A DNA stretch of 64,000 nucleotides, taken from Branchiostoma floridae (taxonomy: Eukaryota > Chordata > Leptocardii > Amphioxiformes > Branchiostomatidae). Below, one piece after another: positions 28,601-40,600 of this stretch; within the stretch, counting starts at the first letter, position 1, and each line of letters starts with the position of its first letter. Under the pieces are notes generated by a model, which was not told where the DNA came from, ran no database searches, and saw nothing but the letters and a program-made list of their open reading frames with translations. The DNA lies in assembly GCF_000003815.2 (NCBI RefSeq), contig NC_049979.1, forward strand, positions 19,002,403 through 19,066,402, written 5' to 3'. The position numbers were made by a program, and so were the translations under genes.

Positions 28601-31600
28601 GGCTTTACGTTCCATTAAAAAGGATGTTCCTCAAGCCAAAGTGCTCACAGCAACAGTCTTTATTGGAAATCTGTTACCTGCGCAGGTGTTGGACTCAGAA
28701 GCAGACCAGTATGCAGAACAGGAGGGCCACGCCCGTGACATTGATGAGGAGCTGGACCTGTATAACATCGATGACCTGGACCTGAGCGACAGCGGGCAGG
28801 AGATAGACGACAACACATCCATCATCTCAACACCCAAACCTAGCCTCAGGTTGGTAGGGCACAGATTCAAGTCTTAAAATCCAGACCTGTAAGCTTTACA
28901 GATTGTTTTGATTTTTGTTCTTATATGATTTCAAAGTATGATCTTTATTAGACAATATGACTTTCTTTATGACATACTCCATAGTGACTACAGTTTCTGC
29001 ACCATTTCTAAGCTTACTCACATGTACTTGCAATGTATGTAGAGCAATATTTTCATTTATTGTTCAATTCCATTTTTCAGACCTTTCTTCTCACAAGGTG
29101 TGCACACCATTTCACAAGAAATTCCCCAGACTCAGGTGAGCACAGACAGTTGCTATCACTCAGTTTCCAGATTGCAAGATTGATTGTCGACAGGACATAG
29201 ATTTCATAGCAAATACCTTAGCTAGTAAGCTGTGGGTGTGTTTGGAGTCTCTAATGCCACATCAGTTCAAAAACATGATATTTAAAGCATCTGTGCATAA
29301 AATGATTGACTTGTTCGTTTGTAAGATTCACTTGGCACAGTTGTGATAACAATGAAGACATGACTCACGTATAAATACAAATGTATGTCACAGTTATAGT
29401 GCTGTAACTAACTTTGGTATAACAAGTTGTATATTACATACATGTATGTAACAAGCATGGTACCCCTAACCTAGAAATTTAATAAATAACTGTAGCTGGG
29501 ATGCTCTACTATGTATTGTGCTTGTCACTGTTTATTCTTTGATATATGCACTATTCCTGACCAACCTTGGCGAGATGAAAATGGAGTAAACACTGCTCAT
29601 GTACAATGTACATGAAGGTATGAGGCAGCATTGATGGTGCATTTTACTAACCATGGCTGATGGGTCCTCTACTACAGGTGATGGACATAAGTGATGATGT
29701 TGGTCTGAGACCTGAGACAGAAGGCCTACAGGTACAGACACACCCTACGCACACACCTCACCTCACCCCACCCTTCAACATAGCAGCAACATATTAATGT
29801 GCAGCAATGGGGTTGAATTGTTGTTCTTAGACTGCTGAACTGTGACATTAAAAAAAAAAAGTTGTGGTTTAGGATATATCTCAGAGACAGGTGACAGAAA
29901 TCTGGGACAACATTTTTCATTTGTTACTTAAAGGGGCATTCCACTCCAGAAGCGGGTATCATAATTCATCAGAGAATAAATTGTTATGCTTGAATCAAGT
30001 TTGTTTTGTCAAATGTACCATGAGTTGAAGCCTGAACGCAGGGCGTGCATTATAGCGATCGACTTCTTGAATTCCCCGCTGGTCCCTTACCAACAATCCC
30101 AGAATTCAATGCGCATGGTGTGTTACGGACGGGCTGGATCGACGAAGCCGCCAAGGACTCTTCCAGTTGAAAAGGTTGGTACTGGCATAAATTTCGATGT
30201 TAGATGCTCAGGATTGCTTTTTTGGCTAGACTAAATATGTGTGCACAACCTCTATCAGAACTGGTAGGCAAACGCGTTCCAATCATTATTTGCGGGCCAT
30301 TCTGTAGCGATCTGCCAATATGTAGATAGTCATTTTTAGATAGCAGAATGGTCCGTAAAAAGTTGCCAAATCTCTGTATTCCGAGGTACGCTGAGCATCA
30401 GACTTTTTGTGTACCTTCCTAAATGTCCGATAGTAATTTTACCGTTTTCGGTTTGCTCTCACTCACTCAGCGAACCGAGATATTGGGCCCGAAACTGACC
30501 ATGAAAGTAGCGTGTTTACTGTTAGCGGCGTCATTTTTAGCCTCCACCAGGCCTTGCTACGGGGGTGCGTGGATCGTACAATTCGGGAAAAAAATCGGGA
30601 ATTGGCCAAGGGAGTCAGTCCACGATTAGATTCACATTTCCCCTCCACGGCCGACCAACCTCTCTGGTAGCAAACCCTTGCCTTTGGCAAATTATTCTCC
30701 TTATGAAACCAGCGTAGTCAGTCTGGTATTGAGGCTATCCATTTTTTGTTTTGACATACGTCAGATGCACGTGTATGGCGACAAGCGACTACTTTCAGCT
30801 CTCACTACAGTGCTAATATCTCTGCATCCTGAAAAGCTAAGGTCTTCAAACGTTTTGTGTACATTCCTAACTGTTTGATAGTAACTCGACTGCTTTCGTT
30901 ATATTTGTAGTTATACCGTTTACGAGAAATCGGGCCTAAAATTGACCTTGCATTCAGAGTGTTTTCGGCTAGCGACGCCATTTTTTTGTTGACATGTGAT
31001 GACCTAGTTTACTACAGTGATAATATCTCTGCATCCTGAAAAGCTAAGGTCTTCAAACTTTTTGTGTACATTCCTAAATGTTTGATAGTAACTCGACTGC
31101 TTTCGTTATATTTGTAGTTATACCGTTTACGAGAAATCGGGCCTAAAATTGACCTTGCATTCAGAGTGTTTTCGGCTAGCGACGCCATTTTTTTGTTGAC
31201 ATGTGATGACCTAGTTTACTACAGTGATAATATCTCTGCATCCTGAAAAGCTAAGGTCTTCAAACATTTTGTGTGCATTCCTAAATGTTTGATAGTCACT
31301 CGACTACTTTTGTTAAGCTCGTAGTTATACCGTTTACGAGAAATCGGGCCCCAAAATCGGCCTTGCATTCAGAAGTGTTCGCGGCCACGCCATTTTTGTT
31401 GACATACGATTACCAAACTTTTACATTGTATTCAAGTGCTAACATCTCTGTATTCCCCAAAACTACGGTCTTCAAACTTTTTGTGTACATTCCAAAATGT
31501 CTGGTAGTCACTCGACTGCCTGTAGTTGTACAATTTACAAGAAATTGTTCCCAAGGTTGGCTAAGATAGCAGACACCGGAAGTGCAGGATTTGCAGAATT

Positions 31601-34600
31601 CCATAGCATGCAATAATGTCATAGAGTTCCATGTCTTTAAAATTATGCATAAACTGGTGCATAACTGCCACTTCTGTTTTTGTTTGATAGAAAAGAGAAG
31701 GACGTGGTCGAGGAAAAGCCCAAGTCAAAAGGTAATTTTTAATTTCATTACTAGTAGAAAAGTGTCCTCATGTGCCTACTTACATGTATGTATATTTATT
31801 TCTTAAAATGACAACACTGGATTTGTCAAGGGACATGATATGTTTGGTAAGATTACTTGTTCTGGTAAAAAAGATTGACAGAAGTGTATGATTTGGGCTA
31901 ATGGACTAGGCACTGGTATACCTCAAAGTCAAACCAAAATATTTATTGCACTAACAGATTTTGTAGTGCATGCAAAATCTAATCATTATCATGACAAGCT
32001 TATAATTGCTTCTTTCCTGGGAGTGACTCTGAAATTAATATAAGAAATGTTCTCTGTTTTGGCATGTAAAAGAATATGTGGCTACTATACTGTATAGTAG
32101 CTAGTGTAAATCTATATTTAAAACCTTTCAAATATCCGATTTAAGAATTATAGTCAGTACAGTACTAATATATATTGGGTGCAGAAATGTGCTAAGCACT
32201 GTTATAAGTGATATATTCTTTTGTAGGCAGCCCAGAAGCCATTCTTGCTTGCTTGTATGCTTGATGGATGTTATATTCAGAAAAGCCATCTTGGAGTTGG
32301 GTAATGTTGTAATACTAAGATCATACTAATAGTTCATGTATGGTCGATTTCAGCAAAAGGTTGACATGGAAGAGTCAGTTTTTGCATGGAAAGGGAGATG
32401 GAGTTTGTAAATTTCAGCCTCTCTTGTTATTCATGATTGTCATTTTTAACATAGATGCAAATGTGGCCTAGTATTATTTTGTCATCAATGAATATCTTAA
32501 TCACAAGAACATTGTTGACTTCAGAATATATTCTTTGCAGATGACCTAAGGCAGCGGCTGGACTACAGTAAGAGGCAAGGAGACTATGTGGTCAAAAACA
32601 TCTATGAGAAGAATCAGGACTACACTTTCAAAAAGAAAGGTGTTGAAGGTGGTCATACACAGGCGTCGGGAGTTTTGTGGTTGCTAGGTGCTCCAAAAGC
32701 CTGACTTTCCAGGCCAGACAATAAAACTGCAATTGCACAGTACCGTTCAAGGTTTACAGGCTAGTAAACAAGTGTCGTTTGGAACTCTACTGTTTTCATG
32801 GTCATGTTTTCTCATTTTTGTTATGTTTTTTGTGACAAAACTACATGTAGTTTCTGTTTTGAACGTTTCAAAACTGCTGCTGCTATTTCTCTTAGACACA
32901 AGAAATGTGAAAATATAAATATTAATTCATGAACATGCAACTTGAACATGTTGGCAGTAGCCCATATACTTCAGGTCAAATCCAGGTAGATCCTGATATA
33001 CTGATTTTATATGACAGGCTATATTATTATGTTAATAAGGACAAGTTCCCATTGTATATCCAGTGGATCATTTTATTCATAAATATCCTGCCTACATATG
33101 TCAGAAACAAATGCTGTTTTACAACAATATATGTGTATCCACCAAAGTTTTCCCTGCCTATTTGTGAAGATTACACAGAAATGTAATTGTATATTGATAT
33201 GATATACATGTCTTTCTTGCTGTATATCTAGTTCAAAGGAATATGAAAATAATGATACTTAATTTACTTCAAGGTTTCTATTTGGCCTGTTGTATAAAGC
33301 ATGGATAGGTAGATAAATTCATACAGGTGAGGTAGATAGATGTCCGCATTTGGTTGAATGCACCTGTTATAGTGCAAATAATGTGGAAACTGTGTAACAC
33401 TGTTATCAAGATTGTTTTATCTTAGCAGTAAAGCCTCACCCTAATTCTAATTCTAACCCCAAGCTTAACAAGAATGGATAACCCTAACAGTAAAAACTCA
33501 CTCTCTGGTTTAACGTCAGATCAATTTAGCAATTGAACATGTGGTGGCGAAATATCTTAACAGGAAAATGTCCTATGTAATTAGTCTCATCTTTAGAGGG
33601 ATAGGTCTGTCTTATTTTGGTGACTGCACAGGCTGGAACCACGCGCCACACTGATCTCCCAAGACGATTCTTGTGGATCCAGCACGTGAACTGTCTGTAC
33701 GCTGACAGTTGTAAGATTCTGGGAGAAACAAAAATGCATGTAAATTGTAATGTTATATTTTTTTTGTATTAAAAGATTGCAACAAGTACACTGCTTGCCA
33801 CTTTGTTTCAATCTGGTTATTTTCAGATCTTGGTATTGCCCTAACAGCCCCCCTCCAAACATTTCCAACTTTTCACACTAAATTGGTGGCACAAGTTATC
33901 ACAAAACTGTCCATTTCTTCACACAAAAAGTACCGGAAACGAGGTTTGAAAACTTTTAGGTGCACAACATATCAGGTAATATACTGTAGTGAAAAAAGGT
34001 TCCTGAAAAATTTTAGTATGATTCATACTTACTAAGTTCAGAATGGTGCAGGTAAATTTTGTCTGGTGCAGGTAATTTTCAATGCTACCTGCACCAGTGC
34101 AGGTATATAAAAAAACAGTATTTCGAGTCCTGCTAGATTTATATACAGGTCACAAATTCGACCACATGTGGCTATGTTTCCGTAAGCTCACCATCGTGCG
34201 ACCCCACACACAGATCGTGCAAAATAAATGGAACAGAAACACAAAATCTACATTTACCTATTTCCCAATGGCTCCCTGACATCTTCCAGTTCAAGTCATT
34301 TTGTCACTGTAGATAATATAAGTGCAGTTTTCAGTGCAGACCTCATGAGACGGGATGGAATTCCTCGTGTAGCTTGACGCATTTCAGCTGGCTACGGCCG
34401 CTCCCGACGCCCATACCGCTGCGATCGGGGTTGCTGTGGTCCACGGGATCTGTCAGCTCACGAAGGTCGTGGCAACACATACACTCACACACTGTAGGCT
34501 GCAGTTGTAGTCATCGCATCTGCACCATATGCTTCTTGGCGCTAGCATGCATGCAACCCTCCGTCTCGTAATCCCGGCCGTCCCGTGCCGCCCCTGGTTG

Positions 34601-37600
34601 CGTGGCGGTCCCAGCAAAGGCTTCTGCAGGCTGATTGTTCTCATCGCTACTCTCCGACTCTCCAGAATCACGTTCAGGCTCATATGCGTATGGCATAATG
34701 TCGTCTGAGTCGAACTCGTCTGAGACACGCACGGCCGGAGTCCGCCATGACACTTTGTCGTCTGCTTCGTGTTTTGATCTGTGCGGATGCCCATATTTGG
34801 AAAACCCGTGACGTCAGGTCAAAGCCGAGAATTGGAAGCGGTCCCGCATGGGGGTTCATAGGTTTAGAACAGTGTTTGGTCGAAAAGTCAGTCGTGGTGA
34901 TTTAGTCAAAAGTCGGGTGCATTTGTATTCCGAAGAGTGTAATATATATGGGAAAAATACTCGTTTCATGAGTGGAATCCCCCTTTAATGACTGTCATGG
35001 CTGCCTGGCTTAATTTTTGTAGTATTTTAATTTTCTTCCTTCATCTGACTTTTTTTGCCATTAGTTATTTTTCCAACTCAAAATGAAATCAGATGGATCA
35101 GGTTCTATACCGTGCCAGATTGTTGTGTATTACCACAGATTAAAGTGCTGTGGTGTCTCTCTTCATAGGTATATATAGCATAGAACAATAGTTTTGTATG
35201 AATGTAAATTGTAATCATAAGCCGATGCAATGTTTCTGTTAGTATGTGAGCATGGACAAGGGACTATCCCATAATTGCAGTTACCATATGTAGTTTATGC
35301 ATTCAGGGCGGTATAACCCCAATGGTGCTCGTAACACCATATGTTTGGACTACTACTACTTCATGTATGCATTCAGCCAAATAGTTTTAATGTGTGTGTT
35401 GTTGACAGGACCCATCAGGTGACCTAGACACGCACTCTGACATGGGGAGTCCTGCACGAGACAAGAAGATCTCACAGAAGTCCTTGTCTCCACAGGTATG
35501 TCTTTAGTATCTCCTGTACAATGGTTCAGGTGTGCATGTCACACTGGTCTGGTTACAATGAATAACATATAAAGTATCTAAAGCGTGACTGTCTTGATAC
35601 AAAGGATGCATCATCATCAGTGCTGATGCAGTGGATTCTGCCTCAATAATCGTTTTAATGGCCTGCATTTGCATTCAGCTTTTCTTTTCAATAGTCTTTC
35701 CTATAGGTGCGTGTGCTTTGTATCTTGTAAAACCCTTTCACTGTGAGTATTTTTACTGTTGTAAAAGGAACCTTCGGTAGTCTTCTGTGAGGTTTGTCTT
35801 CAGTAGTGTGCTGAGTAACATTTGTAGTCTCATCCTCGTATCTGTTAGAGCCCAATCACCCGAGGTACCAGCCTGACCAGAACACCTGTACCAAATGTTA
35901 TTGCGTCCAAGGTATGACATAAATACTTTAATCTTTGTTGCCCTCTCCAAAATGCTCAGGCTAAAGAGAGGCCAAGCAGTGCCAACAGAGAACGCAGCAT
36001 CTCCATGAGGGAGAGGAAAGTCACCTCCAAAGACATGGCCAGAGAGAGAAGAAACAGTACAGGAGTACCAGAAGCACAGGTGTGTAGTCTAACCACACGA
36101 CTGTAGTAGTGCTCATCAGCAAGAATAGGTTTTATTCAGTCTGTAAAACTGTATCAACCTGTCAAGTGAGTCAACTCAGTCTAACTATTTGTCATTCATT
36201 TTCCAGTGAATTTTTTTTTTAGAAGTGTAACTTGAACCAAAGATCTGAATGGCTAATCAATTCCTGTTACCATGCCATCACAGAGGATTTGGTGACGCAT
36301 ATACATTTTTAGGCATATATTTAATTGCCAGTCATTCTTTGATTAAGAGGTACCAGATTAATCGCCAGAGAATCAATCAAACAGGCAGACTAGAATAGGA
36401 TTGATATGAGTCTGCACATACTTACCTTTTCTTCTTGATTTGTGATAGCCTCCAGTGATTTGGTTTTGAGTTGGTCCATAGTATTAACAAGAATGTACAT
36501 TGTAAGTAGGACCTCCTAGACAAGAGACAGGCTAGTAGGACACATACACATGTTGTTGTAGAGGATATACCGTAGATGTACATATAAACAGTTCTCTTTC
36601 TGGATAGTACCAAGTAGAATGACAAAGGTGCAGTTGGTGGTAACTCCTGTGTATTGGGGAACAAACTCAACCATTCTCTGACACCCCTACACAGGGTTCT
36701 CCCAGTTGAACAGCTCACCGTGTACATGTACATGTACACAATCACTTATGTTGTTTTTTGTTTGTGTGTTTTCATGTGCTTACAACAGGGTGGGAGGAGA
36801 GACATAAATACCAGGAAACTTTCCTGCCCTCCACAGAACTTGTCCTCCTTGGGTGTTGTAAATGAGGTAGACCTGTTACCAGTAACAGTTTGGGGTTGGA
36901 TGGTGGCGGTGCACTGTCCTAACATGGACCAGTTGGTCTATTACATGGACCTGTTGGTCTATACTGTTGCTTAATGTGCTACATTGACAATGTCCTTTCT
37001 TCTTCAGGTGAAAATGGGTTTAAGATCTGTTCCTGTCATATCTATTGCAACTAACCTTATGATTTTCAATATAACGTCATGTGTGACTAGATTATGCTGC
37101 CATTTCATTAAAATTTTGCCTCATTTCATCATAACTTTTCTCCTTTTTTCCTAGCTTCCTTTCATTTATTTGTTTATTTGATACTCTCTAATGGTTTTGC
37201 TTATTCTTTGCTTCTATTTGTTGATGCATCAGGGCTGTCTCCAGGGCCCATACGTCTGTCCTCGGATGGAAATTTGCTCCTTGGAGCGGACAAAAATTTT
37301 ACTGTTTGTCCAAATATCCGAACTTTATGACATTAGATTGATGAAAATCTATTTTTGTAAGTTTAAGATAACAGACTTAACAACAAAAACTAACAACATG
37401 TATTGTCATGAAATCTACCAACAATGAACGAGAAAAAAAAAAATCAAAGCTGGAGACAGGACTGTGATGCATCAAAATAAAATAATTCAACTTCACTTGG
37501 CAACTTATATGTTTTCATTACTCATCCAACATGACAGACAATACTTCCATCATAGTCACATGTGAATGCTAACACCTTATATGTACATGTACAGATACAC

Positions 37601-40600
37601 ATCATCCTCTATTGTTGTCCCTGTCCCTATTCTTGAAATAGCAAGCAGAAGTCCACCATGTCACCGACTCAAGAAAGATGTCTGCCCCAACCCACCTGAT
37701 ATCTAACGCTTCTCAGTATGAAAAGGTAGAACCTTCAGCACAGAACACAACACTGTGTCATGAAGCTTGCAGTTCCTCAGAGCTTGTCTGTCTTTCATTG
37801 CTGGAAGTCTAAAAATTTAAGGGTGTAATATTTCTTCCAGCTATTTTCATATTGTTGGGGTCATTTAGTATCTCTGTACCTACATAACAATCATGCACTG
37901 GTGGAGTGTATGTCAATGTAGTACAAAATGTATATTCTAAACTGTGATTTCCCACATTTAACATCTTTACAAGTCTCATAAGCCTATATTCTTTCTGTTA
38001 GATGTACTGTATTTATGCTTTCACCCACAAGTGCATTTTGGAAAATTGCCTTATAGCAAGCAAGAAACATGTTATTCGATGTAAAAGAAATTTGACATTA
38101 CATTAATTGTGCTCATGTATGTGTCTTAATTGAGAAAATGTGCACAGAAACATATAGCTCAACTTTTGCCACAGGAAGTAGATTTTATGAATGACATAGT
38201 TTGTGTACACATTGGTTTTTGCCTGATCTAAGAAAAAAGCTTTAAAAAACAATGTTTGTTCCCCTCTAATGATGACCAATATGACAAGAAAATATGTCAT
38301 GTGGTAGCCTTGAGTGTACCTGTAGAAGTAATTGATACTAGGCTACTACACCAGTATCACCATCTTCATAAATACAGTAATGAAAAGCTTGTTAGCTGTG
38401 ACACCATGTTTTGTCACTTCAATCATCATTATACACTTGTTACAGTGATTACGGTCTCTATTTGGAAAAGAAATCTTTGTATTTTTACTCTATAGAATAA
38501 GAAAGTCTGTAGAGGATGTTATTCATAAAGTTTTGATGTGGCTTTACTGACAATTACTTGCAGAGTGTGGTCAGGAAGACCAAGTCAGGCCCTGGAGTGT
38601 TGGTGATACAGGACCAAGTCAGATGGGGCACGGTAAATGTTCAGCACAGCAACTTGTGGAAAAGTCTTCTCCTCTTGCTATGCAGCATTCCCATCCTTAG
38701 ACATTTCATGTTTTTAACAGATCCTTCCTAACATTGCAAAAGATCGCACTACAGAAAGGAGCTCAAATTCTAAAGCCTTTCATACAAAGTGAAACAGTAA
38801 CAGTGATGCAGCAAAATTAGCTGCAAATGTAGTGTAAGTCTATCTATAGAAAAGTTTATAAGAGGAAAGTCTTTTTTACAGTCACTGGTTATGGTAACAG
38901 CAGAGTTGCTGGTTCCACTAACTTACAGCATGTTGGAGAGAAGGTTTCTAATGTGGTTCTGTGTTGAAAGCTTTTATGTGAACTTAACACACATAACCTT
39001 ACAGTTTGTTTCCTATTCCTCTATATAGGGAGGGAAATATAAACACTTTTTTTGCAAGTTGCAGTGGTGAATGGTGAAGGGGGTCTTGCCATCCTCTTGT
39101 ATAATATTTCTACATTGTCTGTCACTGCCAGTACTATTACATTATGTGCAGTTTATTTTCAGCAGGCATGACCCTGTCACATTTGTCATACATTGGCTTT
39201 GATAACAGTTAATTGGGAGAATTCCTGGGACAGTCGTGGATGGTCCTACAAAAGTCTGCTGCATTGTGACAGTAAATGTCCCCGTTAACATTCTGTTTGT
39301 CGAAGCCACACTAAAATCCTAAGACAAAAATGATTGTACAGCAAATGTGACTGAGCCTCATACTGATGTTGGTGCACACATCTAGTTGGTGTCTTCTTTC
39401 CAATGGCCATATGTACTGATTCATGGTGCTACTTGTAGTGCACCTTTCATTGCTATTGCCACATTCTCACCGCAGGGTTCTACTCAAACAACAGTTGCAT
39501 CTGTCAGGAGATATGAACTTAACCCGATTTTTTTTCCTTCCAGGTTCCCCACAAGTCCCTGTATGACCAGTTGGCACACATCATCCCCTCTGATGAGCAC
39601 CTCCCTGACAGTGTGGTGCTGGTTAACACAGCAGAGTGGCAGGCACAGGTAAACTAATATATGAAAATTTATTCATCCTGTGCTGAACAATTTACTTTAA
39701 AGGGAAGATTTTTCTTTACTACTACACATATTTCTTTATTTTGAAAGCCATTGATTCTTCATTATGAGTTTGGCATTTTTGTACACTGTAACACTCCTCA
39801 TTTTCAAAGACTTTTGATACATAGTAGATCATTTTTGCTCTCCAATGATAAACACATGGATTGTTTGATCAATTAAGCAGACCAGTTGATTTATTTATTT
39901 ATCAAATGATAAATGGAATAAATGCATATTGGGTAAATACATTGTGTTTGGGTGATAACTGGACCGACAGACGGATGGATGGATGGATAGAAAAATTTTC
40001 AACATGTCAAATTTATATTAAAGAAGGTCCAAAGTTACAGTCTACTTAAAAAGTTAATTCTCTGCCCCCCTCCCCCTCCAGACCCAGCTTCTAGCCCAGA
40101 AACTCCAGGAGCTGCACCACAGAGTGGTGTGTACATCCTCACAGGCTGACGTCAACGCCACCTTCTCATTCCTGGTGGCCAAGATACAGAAGTTGTGAGT
40201 CTGACTTTTGTTGTTACAGTAGTTACCTTAATCCTCAGAGTTTGTTTTACAAAGCCCGTGCCAGGAATTCTTTGTAGTGTATGTCATTCAGGTTTTCACT
40301 TTTTGAAAGTCTTGAATCAGAGAATCTTAAAGTTATATATGTGTTGGCAACTGGAAATTTCTAGATTGGTCATGGCAGGCAATGGCTTCTATATCTGGCA
40401 AAAAGTCATAACCAGGGCTTTGAATGCCTTATCAGCATACCTGCAGGTAACATTTAGAATCACCTCCACAGACAAATTGTACCTGGATCATTAAAATTTT
40501 AGTAGATGGATCACAAAGAGAACTGTTTGACCATTGATGTTACTTCTTGTGCATTCCTCAGCTGTAACTTCAACTCCCAGCAGCCCATTCCCATCAGAGT

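Larger units (their letters stand above)
29928..34988. mobile_element. Possible large inverted-terminal element (5.06 kb)
   Basis: TTAAAGGGGCATTCCACTC at 29928-29946 and its inverse GAGTGGAATCCCCCTTTAA at 34970-34988 match at 18 of 19 positions. If TTAA is the target duplication this would be a TTAA-type (piggyBac-like) insertion, but no transposase ORF is visible. The two ends could instead belong to two separate elements of one family. The limits are certain; the unity of the element is not. Confidence 0.4.
29732..35408 (+). other. Repeat-rich PACS intron after e11
   Basis: This 5.7-kb phase-0 interval is bounded near both ends by inverted TTAAAGGGG termini (29928-29946 and 34970-34988). 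It contains a 207-bp tandem array, an orphan exon pair and a P2RX7_C-like relic, each listed separately. Splicing e11 directly to e12 keeps the PACS frame. Confidence 0.75.

Noticed and set aside
30423-30878. ORFs with a signal-peptide-like start ([15 protein letters not shown])
   Set aside because: They fall in diverged units of the 207-bp array and adjacent repeat sequence; no cleavage context or homology.
33425-33500. Telomere-like CCCTAA words
   Set aside because: Only a few scattered words (CCCTAAT, CCCTAACAG), not a tandem array.
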